A DNA stretch of 64,000 nt from Actinoplanes sp. TFC3 (GTDB taxonomy: Bacteria > Actinomycetota > Actinomycetes > Mycobacteriales > Micromonosporaceae), in contig NZ_LOJP01000002.1 in the NCBI RefSeq assembly GCF_001553785.1, positions 1,109,835-1,173,834 of the forward strand, written 5' to 3'. The translations under genes were made by a program, and so were the position numbers. Below are positions 42,126 through 51,755 of the stretch, in pieces (the first letter of the stretch is position 1; each line of letters begins with the position of its first letter). A model generated the notes under the pieces. That model ran no database searches, was not told the origin of the DNA, and worked only from the letters and a program-made list of their open reading frames with translations.

Positions 42126-43174
42126 CGCGCAGCGTCCAAACCCCGCTGCACATCGACGTGCGGCGGGGCGCGGTGGCCGACCTGGGCCGGATCCTGGCCG
42201 ACGGCCGCATCTCCTCCGGCGGTGACGTCGCCGTGGTCGTCGGGCCGGGCCAGGGCGAGAAGATCGCCGACCTGATCCAGCCCACACTGGGTTCGGCGGA
42301 TGTCTTCATGACCGCCGGCGGCACCCTGGACGCGGCGATGGAGCTGGGCGGCAAGCTGCGCGCCCGGCAGTACGACGCGGTGGTGGCCATCGGCGGCGGC
42401 AAGACGGTCGACACGGCCAAATATGCAGCGACGCGCTACGCGCTACCCATGGTCTCGGTTGCCACCAGCCTGGCCAACGACGGCATCGCCTCCCCGGTGG
42501 CCAGCCTGGTGCAGGACGACATCAAGGGCTCGTACGGCGTGCACATCCCGATCGCCGTCATCGTCGACCTGGACTTCGTCGAGAACGGCCCCGAGCGCAT
42601 CAACCGGGCCGGCATCGGCGACGTGATCAGCAACATCAGCGCGCTAGCCGACTGGGACCTGGGCCGCGAGGTCCGCGGCGAGCCCATCGACGGCCTGGCC
42701 GCCTCGCTGTCGCGCATGGGCGCCGAGGCGATGCTGACCATGCCCGGCGACATGTCCGACGACGCGTTCGTCACGGTGCTGGCCGAGACCCTGATCTCCA
42801 GCGGGCTGGCCATGGCGGTGTGCGGCAGCAGCCGCCCCTGCAGCGGCGGTTGCCACGAGATCATCCACGCCACCGACACGCTGTACCCGGGCACCGCATC
42901 GCACGGCGAGCTGGCCGGCATGGGCGCGCTGTTCTGCACCTTCCTGCGCGGCGACGAGAGGCGCTTCCGGCAGATGTCGCAGTGCCTGGCGCGCCACCAA
43001 CTGCCCCGCACCCCGGCCGACGTCGGCCTGACCCCCGACCAGTTCGTTGACATCGTGGACTTCGCGCCGCGGACCCGCCCGGACCGCTACACGATCCTCG
43101 AACACCTCGCCATGACCCCTGACGAGATCCGCAGGAAGCTGGCCGACTATGACGACGCCGTCGCCCAAGACTGA
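42113..43174 (+). CDS. sn-Glycerol-1-phosphate dehydrogenase-like enzyme (AraM/EgsA)
   Basis: A 353-residue enzyme of the iron-containing/dehydroquinate-synthase-like superfamily, closest by eye to AraM/EgsA: nucleotide part AVVVGPGQ and AIGGGKTVDTAKYAA, substrate/metal part PMVSVATSLANDGIASPVAS, GIGDVISN, SGGCHEIIHATD and TASHGELAG with metal-binding His. G1PDH reduces DHAP to sn-glycerol-1-phosphate, the archaeal-type enantiomer, but bacteria also use it (B. subtilis AraM). The gene overlaps both neighbours, so the three are co-translated. Confidence 0.82.
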   Translation: MPLLARSVQTPLHIDVRRGAVADLGRILADGRISSGGDVAVVVGPGQGEKIADLIQPTLGSADVFMTAGGTLDAAMELGGKLRARQYDAVVAIGGGKTVDTAKYAATRYALPMVSVATSLANDGIASPVASLVQDDIKGSYGVHIPIAVIVDLDFVENGPERINRAGIGDVISNISALADWDLGREVRGEPIDGLAASLSRMGAEAMLTMPGDMSDDAFVTVLAETLISSGLAMAVCGSSRPCSGGCHEIIHATDTLYPGTASHGELAGMGALFCTFLRGDERRFRQMSQCLARHQLPRTPADVGLTPDQFVDIVDFAPRTRPDRYTILEHLAMTPDEIRRKLADYDDAVAQD

Positions 43175-43889
43175 ACCCACCGAGCCGGCTGCGCCTCCCA
43201 CTGCGGCAGATTTTTACCAGGTCAACCGCGGCGGCGGCCTGTTCAGCGAGGCAGTCAGCCAGCACCTGGGCTCGCGGATCGCGGTCTTCGCCAACAAGCA
43301 CCGCTTGGCGCCGACAGTGCTGTCGGTGGGCAACCTCGGGCTCAGCTGTCTCGTCTCGTTCGTGGTCGTCGCCGCCGCCGGCCCGGTAGCCGACGGCACC
43401 ATCTGGGCCTGGCCGGTGGGCCTGCTCGCACTCGTCGGCTGGCAGGCCGCATACGCCCTCGACTGCTCGGACGGCCAGCTCGCCCGGGTGACCGGCCAGG
43501 CAAGCACGGCCGGCGGGCGAACGGACGTGCTCTGCGACGTGGCGGCTCAGATCGCGCTGGTGGCGGCGCTCTGCGCTACTGCCGCGGCGCAGGTGCCTGC
43601 CACTCCGGCTTGGCTGCTGGCGGCTTTTGCCGGCACGTGGATGGTCAACCTGGTGACCTCGGTCATGCAGACCGGGGCGCAGGCCTCCAGCATGGTGACG
43701 AACAGTTCGCTGCCGGTGCGGGTGGTCAAGCTGGTTCGTGACTATGGGGCGGTTATTGCGCTGGCGGGGGTCGTGCTGACGGTGGCTCCGCAGTGGACAG
43801 TGTGGGTGATCTGCGCGTTCACGTTGATCAACGGCGCGTTTCTGGCGGCCAGTATCGCCTTCTCGGGCCGCCAGGCACTTCGGGGCTGA
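43149..43889 (+). CDS. CDP-alcohol phosphotransferase
   Basis: A 246-residue membrane protein with about five to six hydrophobic segments and the complete CDP-OH motif: DCSDGQLAR, eight residues, then GGRTDVLCD (D-x2-DG-x2-AR-x8-G-x3-D-x3-D). It transfers a phospho-alcohol from CDP-alcohol to an acceptor alcohol in the membrane. The order nucleotidyltransferase, G1PDH, phosphotransferase suggests that CDP-activated glycerol-1-phosphate (or a related alcohol) is the donor for a lipid or wall polymer. It overlaps the upstream gene by 26 bp. Confidence 0.85.
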   Translation: MTTPSPKTEPTEPAAPPTAADFYQVNRGGGLFSEAVSQHLGSRIAVFANKHRLAPTVLSVGNLGLSCLVSFVVVAAAGPVADGTIWAWPVGLLALVGWQAAYALDCSDGQLARVTGQASTAGGRTDVLCDVAAQIALVAALCATAAAQVPATPAWLLAAFAGTWMVNLVTSVMQTGAQASSMVTNSSLPVRVVKLVRDYGAVIALAGVVLTVAPQWTVWVICAFTLINGAFLAASIAFSGRQALRG

Positions 43890-43935
43890 GCCCAGCAATG
43901 ACCTACTCGATGGTCACGCTGGGCGACGGCGAACG

Positions 43936-45435
43936 TCAAACGCGGACCGGCACCGCCGACGAGGTGCCCACCACCTTGCCGTTTGCGTCCAGGGCGTCCA
44001 CCACCACGTACTCGGGCGTCCCCGGCACCACCAGTTCCGTCTCGAAGCCGGACCGCCCCGCCTCCGTCGAAGCTGCCAGGGCACCGGGCTGGTTGCCCAC
44101 GCGCGCCCGCCACTTGGCCACGTTCGTAGCCCCGTTCCAGCTGGCGTTCACGATCACTGTGTTGTTTTCGGCGCGCAGGCCCAGGGCCGGCTGGTCGAGC
44201 GGCGTCCCCGTCCACTCGGCCTTGTAGGCCCGGTACGACTGGTTGTCCAGCGGAATGTGGCCGTCCAGGCGCACGGTGCCATCCGGGGCGTACTCGGTGA
44301 ACCAGGGCATCTGGCCCCAGCCGATGAACGAGCCGCCGTCGGCTAGTTCGCGGAAGTTGCCCTGGGTGGGGGCCAGCAGCTTCTGGGGGTGCAGGAACTC
44401 CTGGACGAAGGTGACCTGCTTGGCCTGCTCATCGACCTTGAAGACCAGCCCTCGCGATTGTTCGTGCTCGTTGGTGATGCCGGCGCCGTTGTCGAAGACG
44501 CTGTACGAGCCGTTGCGCCGCTGGCGGAAGTCGTGCTGCCAGGCGAACGTGGCCTTCTCGTCCACCTGGAAGTCGCTTTTCTTGCCGCCGATACGCCAGA
44601 TCACGCCGCCGGTCTTCCGTTCGATCTTGTACGTGGTCCAGGTGTGGCGGGCCGAGATGATGATGTTGCCGTCGGCGGCCAGGCCCACCGAGTTGGCGTG
44701 CAGGTAGTCGTATGGCAGGTGGGCCGACTCGCCTTGGGGCAGCGGTGCGTAGGACTCGTCGAGGGTGACGTGGTCGCGGGCACGCCACTCGAACAGGCGC
44801 TTACCCGTCTTGATGTCGATCTCCTGGATGACTCCGTCGTGGAGCACGCCGTCGGCCGGGCCGCCGTGCGAGCTGAGGTCGTACGGAATCGGGTCGTAGA
44901 TCCAGAAGAGCGCCGTGTCCTGGGGAGTTATGACGAAGTCATGCTGGTCGGCCTGCTCGGTGCCGAACGCGCGGACCCGGGTGACCTCCCGGTACGCGGT
45001 GTCGGCGATGACGAACTCGCCTTGCCCGACGCCCTGGCCGCCGGTGCCCCCGATGGTCCCCTCCCACCAGGTCAGCACGGGCTTGTTCTGATACTGCTGG
45101 GCCTTGAAGTCGATGGCGACGGTCGCCGGGTCGGGCACCTTGCGGAACCAGACCGGCGATCCTTTCTCATCCACCATCAGCGGACCCCACAGGCCGGTCC
45201 CCGACGCCGGGCTCAGGAAGATGGAACCCGGCATGGTCCCGTTCGCCGCGGTCGTGATGGTGACGTCGGGCAGGGCACGCAGGTCCGGGCGGGAACGGTA
45301 TTTGGGCGCGTCCGCCGCAGGGGTGCCGGGCGCGGGGGGCGCCTTGTCGTTGCCCAGGGCATAGCCCACGCCTCCGCCCGCCGCCGCGACGACGGCACCT
45401 CCGGCGGCCAGCAGCACGGTGCGACGAGTGGTCAT
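43936..45435 (-). CDS. Arylsulfotransferase (ASST)-family secreted protein
   Basis: A 499-residue protein with a Tat-type signal (MTTRRTVLLAAGGAVVAAAG) and a beta-propeller of the arylsulfotransferase family: WWEGTIGGTGGQGVGQGEF, HDFVITPQDTALFWIYD, HANSVGLAADGNIIISARH, GGVIWRIGGKKSD, and AWQHDFRQRRNGSYSVFDNG. Family members transfer sulfate between phenols, but many actinobacterial ones are of unknown activity. It follows the GT4 gene by 29 bp in the same direction, so it may act on the same extracellular glycan. Confidence 0.82.
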   Translation of the reverse strand: MTTRRTVLLAAGGAVVAAAGGGVGYALGNDKAPPAPGTPAADAPKYRSRPDLRALPDVTITTAANGTMPGSIFLSPASGTGLWGPLMVDEKGSPVWFRKVPDPATVAIDFKAQQYQNKPVLTWWEGTIGGTGGQGVGQGEFVIADTAYREVTRVRAFGTEQADQHDFVITPQDTALFWIYDPIPYDLSSHGGPADGVLHDGVIQEIDIKTGKRLFEWRARDHVTLDESYAPLPQGESAHLPYDYLHANSVGLAADGNIIISARHTWTTYKIERKTGGVIWRIGGKKSDFQVDEKATFAWQHDFRQRRNGSYSVFDNGAGITNEHEQSRGLVFKVDEQAKQVTFVQEFLHPQKLLAPTQGNFRELADGGSFIGWGQMPWFTEYAPDGTVRLDGHIPLDNQSYRAYKAEWTGTPLDQPALGLRAENNTVIVNASWNGATNVAKWRARVGNQPGALAASTEAGRSGFETELVVPGTPEYVVVDALDANGKVVGTSSAVPVRV

Positions 45436-45464
45436 GCGGCGAGCATGCCCATTTCGAGATCGAT

Positions 45465-46637
45465 CTACCTGAGGGCCGTCTGGGAATTTGCTCGGAGCTC
45501 GTCGTAAATCTCGATCAACCGCCGGGTGAGCACGTCGGGGTGGAACTCGCTCAGATAGCGCTGCCGGGCCAGCGGGGCAAAGCGGGCGGCCTCCGCACGG
45601 GCGACGGGCAGGGCCTCGGCCAGCGCAGCGGCCTGCGGAGCCACGGCCCAGCCGACGTCGCCGAGCAGATAGGGAATGCCGCCGACTGCGGTGCCGAGCA
45701 CGGGCCGGCCGGCCGCCATCGCTTCGAGGATGACCGTGGGCAGGACATCGTTCCAGGTCGGTACGGCCACGACCACCGAGGCGGCCCGGCGCTCCACGGC
45801 CATGGCAGCCTGGTCGATGATGCCCAGGTACGTCACGTCGGCCCGCTCGGCGGCGAGTTGCTCGGCCAACGGGCGCAGCTCCCCGTCCCCGGCGATGCGC
45901 AGGTGCCCGAGAGCGAATTCCGGATGCCGGCACCAGGCGTCAACCAGCAGCGCCAAGCCCTTCTCGGGGGACAGCCGGGCGGCGTACAGGAAACCGTCAC
46001 CCAGCGGCGCCGGCTCGCCCGGGTCCGGCAGCCCGTTGGGTTTGATCACGATCCGCTCGCCCGGGATGCCGTAGTCGCCCAGGTGCGCGGCAATCCGGTC
46101 GGTAAGCGCGATGTAGCGGTCCACGGATTTCCAGGTCGGCCGGTGCACGGCCAGCGTCGTGGCCATCAAGGCACTCTGCGCGGCCGAACCCCGGTAGCAC
46201 TTGTGCTGGATCGCCGGCCATCCCAGCAGCTTGCCGCGGCAGTCCTGGCAATTGTGGCCGTCGCGGAAATACAGCCCGGAGGAGCAAACCTGCCGGTAGT
46301 TGTGGACCGTCTGCACCACCGGCACGCCATGGGCCTGGGCCGTGCGCACCACCCAGGGCGAGAGCAGCGGGTACGGATTGTGCAGATGAACCACATCCGG
46401 ACGCTCGCGGCGCAGCACGTCGGCGAGGTCCTTCTGAGCCGCCCGGCCGAAGATCGGGGACAGCGGCAGCAGCGCCTTCTCCGTCAGCGGCAGGTCACCG
46501 ATCGAGTCGGACGCGCGCTGGAACGGCACCACCTCGACCCCTGCCGCGGTGAGCTGGGCGATCTCGGTGTCGACGATGACGTTCTCGCCGGAGGGGATCG
46601 CTTCCCGGTACCGATTATGCGCAACGACGACCTTCAC
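45465..46637 (-). CDS. GT4-family glycosyltransferase
   Basis: A 390-residue GT-B glycosyltransferase: DVVHLHNPYPLLSPWVV in the acceptor half, GFLYAARLSPEKGLALLVDAW and PTWNDVLPTVILEAMAAGRPVL with the donor-binding Glu in the C-terminal half. A Cys-rich insert (CSSGLYFRDGHNCQDCRGK) may bind a metal. It probably builds a cell-surface polysaccharide. Start GTG at 46635-46637; only 24 bp separate it from the divergent Fpg/Nei gene. Confidence 0.88.
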   Translation of the reverse strand: MKVVVAHNRYREAIPSGENVIVDTEIAQLTAAGVEVVPFQRASDSIGDLPLTEKALLPLSPIFGRAAQKDLADVLRRERPDVVHLHNPYPLLSPWVVRTAQAHGVPVVQTVHNYRQVCSSGLYFRDGHNCQDCRGKLLGWPAIQHKCYRGSAAQSALMATTLAVHRPTWKSVDRYIALTDRIAAHLGDYGIPGERIVIKPNGLPDPGEPAPLGDGFLYAARLSPEKGLALLVDAWCRHPEFALGHLRIAGDGELRPLAEQLAAERADVTYLGIIDQAAMAVERRAASVVVAVPTWNDVLPTVILEAMAAGRPVLGTAVGGIPYLLGDVGWAVAPQAAALAEALPVARAEAARFAPLARQRYLSEFHPDVLTRRLIEIYDELRANSQTALR

Positions 46638-46661
46638 GGCGATAAACGCTACCGTTAGGGC

Positions 46662-47522
46662 GTGCCAGAGTTGCCCGAGGTCGAGGCGCTCGCCGCGTAC
46701 CTGCGGGAGCGTGCGGTCGGCCATACCGTGGAGCGCTTCGAGGTGTCCTCGTTCAGCGCGCTCAAGACGTTCGACCCGGCGCCGAGCGCGGCAGCGGGTC
46801 AGAAGATCACCACCGCCGGACGGCACGGCAAGTTTCTCGACGTGTCGATCGGCACCGACCTGCACCTGGTCGTGCATCTGGCCCGGGCGGGCTGGCTGCA
46901 CTACCGCGACTCGTTCAAGTCCCCGGCGCCGCTCAAGCCGGGCAGCGGACCGATCGCGTTGCGGGTGCGGCTCGACGACGGCTCGGGCTTCGACCTGACC
47001 GAGGCCGGCACGCAGAAGTCGCTGGCCGCCTATCTCGTACGCGACCCGGCCGAGGTGCCGGGGGTGGCGCGCCTCGGCCCGGACGCGCTGGCGGTGAGCC
47101 GCGACGAGTTCGTCGAGCGCATCCGCGGGCGCAACGGCCAGATCAAGGGCGTGCTGACCGATCAGGAGGTGCTCGCCGGGATCGGCAACGCGTACTCCGA
47201 CGAGATCCTGCACGTGGCCAAGATGTCGCCGTTCGCGCTGACCGGGAAGCTGAGCGATGAGCAGCTCACCACCCTCTACGAGGCCACCCGGCAGGTCGAG
47301 ACGGACGCGGTGACCCGCTCGGTGGGGCAGAAGGCGGCCGAGCTCAAGGGCGAGAAGCGGGCCGGCATGCGGGTGCACGCTCGTACGGGCCTGCCCTGCC
47401 CGGTGTGCGGGGACAAGATCCGCGAGGTGTCGTTCGCCGACAAGAGCCTGCAGTATTGCGCCACGTGTCAGACCGGTGGCAAACCGCTGGCCGACCGCAG
47501 GCTGTCCAAGTTGATCCGTTAG
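46662..47522 (+). CDS. Fpg/Nei-family DNA glycosylase
   Basis: A 286-residue glycosylase with the catalytic N-terminal PELPEVE after the initiator, a helix-two-turn-helix (VLAGIGNAYSDEILH) and a C-terminal zinc finger with two CxxC pairs (CPVCGDKIREV and YCATCQ). It excises oxidised bases in DNA and cleaves abasic sites. Start GTG at 46662; processing of the initiator exposes the essential Pro. It is divergent from the GT4 gene. Confidence 0.92.
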   Translation: MPELPEVEALAAYLRERAVGHTVERFEVSSFSALKTFDPAPSAAAGQKITTAGRHGKFLDVSIGTDLHLVVHLARAGWLHYRDSFKSPAPLKPGSGPIALRVRLDDGSGFDLTEAGTQKSLAAYLVRDPAEVPGVARLGPDALAVSRDEFVERIRGRNGQIKGVLTDQEVLAGIGNAYSDEILHVAKMSPFALTGKLSDEQLTTLYEATRQVETDAVTRSVGQKAAELKGEKRAGMRVHARTGLPCPVCGDKIREVSFADKSLQYCATCQTGGKPLADRRLSKLIR

Positions 47523-47715
47523 CGCCGTTACGGTGACGCTCAGTACTCGTTCGAAGATGTGCGTCGAATCCGACCACAACGTCACCTTCTTCTAAGTCGT
47601 TCCATCGGTATAGTGGCTCGGTCCCACCCTTCGTCGCTGACGCAGCGGGGGACCGGCCGCCAGCCGGGCTACCGGCGGCCGTGGCGGTGCGTAATGTTCT
47701 CGGTGTGGGCGGTAC

Positions 47716-49290
47716 GTGATGCGGGAGGACACAGGCGAGGTGACCACGAGCCTCCATCGCCCGGCGTCCAGTACCAGCAAGAGCCGGAGCGGCATGCCGT
47801 ACGACAGCTTCGAGTGGCAGCAGGAGCCACCGCCGAGTAACGGCGTACCCCGGTCCGCTTGGACCCGATCGCACCGCCGGCTGTCGCGCTGGCACCGGCC
47901 GTACACGCTGATCCTGATCCTGCTGGACTTGATCTCGGCCCTGTTTGCCAGCTACCTCGCCGTGATCTTCATCGAGAGGGCCAACTCCGGTTTCCAGGGG
48001 CGCGAGGAGATCTTCTACCTCGTCGCGTTCGTCGGCCTGCCGCTCGGCTGGCTGGCGATCCTCTGGGGCAACGGCAGCTACGACCGGCGATACCTGGGCC
48101 TGGGCAGCGAAGAGTTCAAACGGGTTGTCCGTGCCTTCGTGACGGTCGTGGCGGGTGTCTCGCTGCTCGCGTTCGGCACCAAGACCCAGTTGTCGCGTAT
48201 GACGATCGCCTACGTCACGGTCGCGGCGCTCGTCTTCATCCTGTTCTGCCGCTATTCGGCGCGGCAGATTCTGCACGTGGCCCGCCGCAAGACCGGGCAC
48301 GGCGCGCACCGGATGATCCTGGTCGGCACGCTGCCCGAGGCGCTCGAGGTGTACACCGCGGTCACCCGCAGCCCGGCCGCCGGCCTGATCCCGGTCGCCA
48401 TCCACATCACCGATGGCTACGCGGCCGCCCGCGGCATCGAGACACCCGTACCCGTCTACGCGAGCCGCGATGTGCTGTCGCTGGTCCGCGAGGTCGGTGC
48501 GGACACCATCGCGGTCTGCGGCTCGGCCAGCTCCGAGCCCGGCGAGCTGCGCCGGATGGCGTGGCAGCTCGAAGGCACCGGCGTCGACCTGGTGGTCGCC
48601 CCGCAGCTCACCGACATCGCCGGCCCGCGCGTGCACATCCGCCCGATCGAGGGCCTGCCGCTGCTGCATGTCGAGGAGCCGACGCTCTCCGGCCCCGGCT
48701 GGCTGGTGAAGAACCTGATCGACCGCGTGGTCGCGTTCTTCGGCCTGCTCTTCCTGTCCCCGGTGCTCGCGGCCATCGCGATCGGCATCCGCCTGTCCGA
48801 CCCCGGCCCGGTGTTCTTCCGCCAGCCCCGGGTCGGCCACGAGGGCCGCACGTTCCGGGTCTGGAAGTTCCGGACCATGTACGTCGACGCCGAGGAACGC
48901 AAGGCCAGCCTGGAGGAGCTCAACGACTCCGACGGCATGCTGTTCAAGATGAAGAACGACCCGCGCATCTTCAGCTTCGGCAACAAGCTGCGCGCCACGT
49001 CGCTCGACGAGCTGCCCCAGCTGATCAACGTCCTCAAAGGCGAGATGTCGCTGGTCGGCCCGCGCCCGCTGCCCGCCGATGACGGCGACTACCTGGGTGA
49101 CGTGCGCCGCCGCCTGCTGGTGCGCCCCGGCATCACCGGGCTCTGGCAGGTCTCCGGGCGTTCCGACCTGTCCTGGGACGAGGCGGTGCGGCTCGACCTT
49201 TACTACGTCGACAACTGGTCGCTCACCTACGACCTCGGCATCCTGTGGCGCACGATCGGCGTCGTCCTCCAGCGCAAGGGCGCCTACTGA
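47716..49290 (+). CDS. Polyprenyl-phosphate glycosylphosphotransferase (exopolysaccharide initiating type)
   Basis: A 524-residue membrane enzyme: about 55 polar residues, four to five membrane helices, a Rossmann-like middle domain (HRMILVGTLPEALEVYTAV), then the sugar-transferase domain with KFRTMYVDAEE, DELPQLINVLKGEMSLVGPRP and GITGLWQVSGRSDLSWDEA. Such enzymes link the first sugar-phosphate to undecaprenyl phosphate. The GTG at 47716 directly precedes an ATG at 47719; either may start. The 190 bp before it are non-coding. Confidence 0.9.
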   Translation: MMREDTGEVTTSLHRPASSTSKSRSGMPYDSFEWQQEPPPSNGVPRSAWTRSHRRLSRWHRPYTLILILLDLISALFASYLAVIFIERANSGFQGREEIFYLVAFVGLPLGWLAILWGNGSYDRRYLGLGSEEFKRVVRAFVTVVAGVSLLAFGTKTQLSRMTIAYVTVAALVFILFCRYSARQILHVARRKTGHGAHRMILVGTLPEALEVYTAVTRSPAAGLIPVAIHITDGYAAARGIETPVPVYASRDVLSLVREVGADTIAVCGSASSEPGELRRMAWQLEGTGVDLVVAPQLTDIAGPRVHIRPIEGLPLLHVEEPTLSGPGWLVKNLIDRVVAFFGLLFLSPVLAAIAIGIRLSDPGPVFFRQPRVGHEGRTFRVWKFRTMYVDAEERKASLEELNDSDGMLFKMKNDPRIFSFGNKLRATSLDELPQLINVLKGEMSLVGPRPLPADDGDYLGDVRRRLLVRPGITGLWQVSGRSDLSWDEAVRLDLYYVDNWSLTYDLGILWRTIGVVLQRKGAY

Positions 49291-49293
49291 GGG

Positions 49294-49722
49294 CTACAGC
49301 GCCCACCAGCAGTACAACTGGCCGTCCCGGCGGGCGAGGGCTGCGAGATCGACCAGAAAAGCGGTCAAGAACTCAGGGTCAAAGCCGTCCAATTCCTCGG
49401 TACGTCCCCAGCGCGCGCCCACCTCACCCAACTCGGCATCCCCCGCCGCAGCCAAGGCCCCCCGGAGCCGGTCGGTGATCGCGATGACATGCTCCTCGGG
49501 GCTCGCCTCCGGATCGCTGACCGCGTGCCCCTGGCGCGGATCGGCGGTCACCTCGTCGTAGGGCACCCCGGTGAGCAGCGACTCCAGGGTGCCGATGACC
49601 ACGACCGGGTCCAGGTTCTTGGCCTCGACCGTCGGCAACCCGACCGACGCCGGCCCGCTGGATCCCAGCGCGGCCAGCGCGGCTTGATCATCATCGGCGA
49701 CGAAGTACTCGGTGAACGGCAT
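49294..49722 (-). CDS. Hypothetical protein
   Basis: A 142-residue acidic soluble protein: MPFTEYFVADDDQAALAALG, then LDPVVVIGTLESLLTG, and near the end FLVDLAALARRDGQLYCWWA. Similar small acidic actinobacterial proteins exist, but I cannot assign a family. The ATG at 49720-49722 is chosen because the upstream 19 codons are in a shadow-like frame. It converges on the glycosylphosphotransferase gene with a 3-bp gap. Confidence 0.6.
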   Translation of the reverse strand: MPFTEYFVADDDQAALAALGSSGPASVGLPTVEAKNLDPVVVIGTLESLLTGVPYDEVTADPRQGHAVSDPEASPEEHVIAITDRLRGALAAAGDAELGEVGARWGRTEELDGFDPEFLTAFLVDLAALARRDGQLYCWWAL

Positions 49723-49795
49723 GCTGCGATGCTCCCATCCTGGTGCGACAAGAACGGGCATGGCGTTTCGGCGCGTCACCCGTCAGGATCTCTGC

Positions 49796-51007
49796 GTGGC
49801 CGGACAAGTCGGGAGTTTGCTCGCGGTGCTGGCCGTGCTCGCCGCGCTGGCGGGTGCGGTGGTCGCTGTGCTGCGGCTGCGGGCCCGGCGCGGGGCGGCC
49901 ACGGCGGGTCAGCGGGCCACGTACGACGTGCTGCACTCGGCTTCGCTGGCCGCTGAGCCGTTGCGTACCGGGTTGACCGCCGCCTCGGCCGGCAAAGCGG
50001 CCCGCCATCTGCGCAGACTGGTCGGGGCTCCGGGCCTGGCGGTGGCCGATGACCAGCGCTGCCTGGCGTACGACGGGCGCGGCAGCCACCACAACGAGCA
50101 GTTCGTGGCCGCTACCCGGCGAGCTGTGACGACCAACCGCTCGATCGTGCTGGGTGCTGCCGACCTGCCCTGCGACCGGGTGGACTGCATCGTGCGCGGG
50201 GCGGTGGTGGCCCCCCTTACCGGCGCGGACCGGCAGGCGCTGGGCGCGCTCGTGGCGGTAGCCGATGATCATCCAGCGCCGGGTCTCGTGCAGGCCACCA
50301 TGGAGACCGCCCGCTGGGCCGGTTCCCAGCTCGCGCTGGCTGAGCTCGATTCCTCCCGGGAACGGCTGGCCCGAGCCGAGGTGCGGGCGCTGCGTGCGCA
50401 GATCAGCCCGCATTTCATCTACAACGCGTTGACGGCGATCGCGTCTTTTGTTCGTACCGATCCGGAACGGGCCCGTGAACTGATTTTGGAATTCGCCGAG
50501 TTCACCAGGTACTCCTTCCGCGCCCATGGCGAGTTCACCACGCTGGCCGAGGAGCTGCGATCCATCGACCGCTATCTGACCATCGAGCGCGCCCGGTTCG
50601 GCGATCGTTTGCAGGTACGGCTGCAGATCGCGCCCGAAGTTCTGCCCGTCGGCTTGCCGTTCCTGTGCCTGCAACCCCTGGTCGAGAACGCGGTCCGGCA
50701 CGGCCTGTCGCCCAAGCCCGGCGTCGGTATGGTGAGCATCGAGGCGCGGGACGCGGGTGCCGAATGCCACATCACGGTCGAGGACGACGGGGTGGGAATG
50801 GACCCGGCGGCGCTGGCCGAGGGGGTCGCGGAGGCGGTGAACGGCCGCGACGACGAGGCCGGGCGGCATGTCGGGCTCTCCAACGTCGACGAGCGGCTGC
50901 GCACGGTATTCGGCGACCGGTTCGGCCTCGTTGTCGAGACAGCGCCGGGAGCGGGGACGAAAGTGAGCATGCGCGTGCCTAAGTTCCACCCCGGGGTCAG
51001 AGCATGA
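49796..51007 (+). CDS. LytS/BtsS-type sensor histidine kinase
   Basis: A 403-residue kinase: one N-terminal membrane helix (VGSLLAVLAVLAALAGAVVAVL), a GAF-like sensor domain (about 40-190), and the His_kinase domain of the LytS type with QISPHFIYNALTAIASFVRT and C-terminal HATPase NAVRHGLSPKPGVG, DDGVGMD. Start GTG at 49796; an ATG at 49760 would add 12 residues. It pairs with the LytTR regulator through an ATGA overlap. In actinobacteria this pair often controls transport of small carboxylates. Confidence 0.87.
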   Translation: MAGQVGSLLAVLAVLAALAGAVVAVLRLRARRGAATAGQRATYDVLHSASLAAEPLRTGLTAASAGKAARHLRRLVGAPGLAVADDQRCLAYDGRGSHHNEQFVAATRRAVTTNRSIVLGAADLPCDRVDCIVRGAVVAPLTGADRQALGALVAVADDHPAPGLVQATMETARWAGSQLALAELDSSRERLARAEVRALRAQISPHFIYNALTAIASFVRTDPERARELILEFAEFTRYSFRAHGEFTTLAEELRSIDRYLTIERARFGDRLQVRLQIAPEVLPVGLPFLCLQPLVENAVRHGLSPKPGVGMVSIEARDAGAECHITVEDDGVGMDPAALAEGVAEAVNGRDDEAGRHVGLSNVDERLRTVFGDRFGLVVETAPGAGTKVSMRVPKFHPGVRA

Positions 51008-51744
51008 GTCTTGTCGTTCTGGCTGTGGATGATGAGCCGCCGGCGTTGGATGAGCTGGCGTATCTGCTCAATGCCGACAAGCGGGTGGCGTACGTGCACC
51101 GGGCCGGCGATGCGACCGAGGCGTTGCGGGTGCTGCGGGACACCGAGGTCGACGCGGTGTTCCTGGACATCCGGATGCCGGGGCTGGACGGGATGGAGCT
51201 GGCCCGGATTCTGCGCCGGTTCGCCCGGCCGCCGGCGATCGTGTTCGTGACCGCGTACGACGACGGGGCGGTGGACGCGTTCGACTTGGGCGTCACCGAC
51301 TACGTACGCAAGCCGGTGCGGGCCGAGCGGCTCGGCGAGTCCCTGCGCCGGGTGGCCGGGCTGCAGGTGACACCGCCGCCCGTGGTGAAGCGGGAGGACG
51401 AGCCGAGCATCCCGGTGGAACTCGCCGGGACGACCCGGCTGCTGCCCCGCTCGTCCGTACGGTGGGTGGAGGCGCAGGGCGACTATGCGCGGCTGCACAC
51501 CCTCGACACCTCCCACCTGGTACGGGTGTCGCTGGCGACGCTGGCCGAGCGCTGGGCGGACGCCGGGTTCGTGCGTATCCACAGGTCGTACCTCGTGCAG
51601 TTGCGCCTGGTCCGCGAGCTGCGCCTGACCCAGTCCGGGTACGTGGTGACGATCGACGGCACGGAGTTGCCGGTGAGCCGGCGCCATACCCGCGAGCTCA
51701 AGGACAAGCTGATCAGGGCCGTGAAGAACGACTGGACCCGCTGA
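51004..51744 (+). CDS. LytTR-family response regulator
   Basis: A 246-residue regulator: receiver with DDE at 9-11, phospho-acceptor Asp55 (VFLDIRMPGLDG) and Lys103 in DYVRKP; C-terminal LytTR DNA-binding domain with RWVEAQGDYARLHT, FVRIHRSYLVQLRLV. It overlaps the kinase by ATGA. A DUF485/solute-symporter pair lies 3.5 kb downstream (55309-57320) and is a plausible target. Confidence 0.9.
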   Translation: MSLVVLAVDDEPPALDELAYLLNADKRVAYVHRAGDATEALRVLRDTEVDAVFLDIRMPGLDGMELARILRRFARPPAIVFVTAYDDGAVDAFDLGVTDYVRKPVRAERLGESLRRVAGLQVTPPPVVKREDEPSIPVELAGTTRLLPRSSVRWVEAQGDYARLHTLDTSHLVRVSLATLAERWADAGFVRIHRSYLVQLRLVRELRLTQSGYVVTIDGTELPVSRRHTRELKDKLIRAVKNDWTR

Positions 51745-51755
51745 CATCCACAGCG

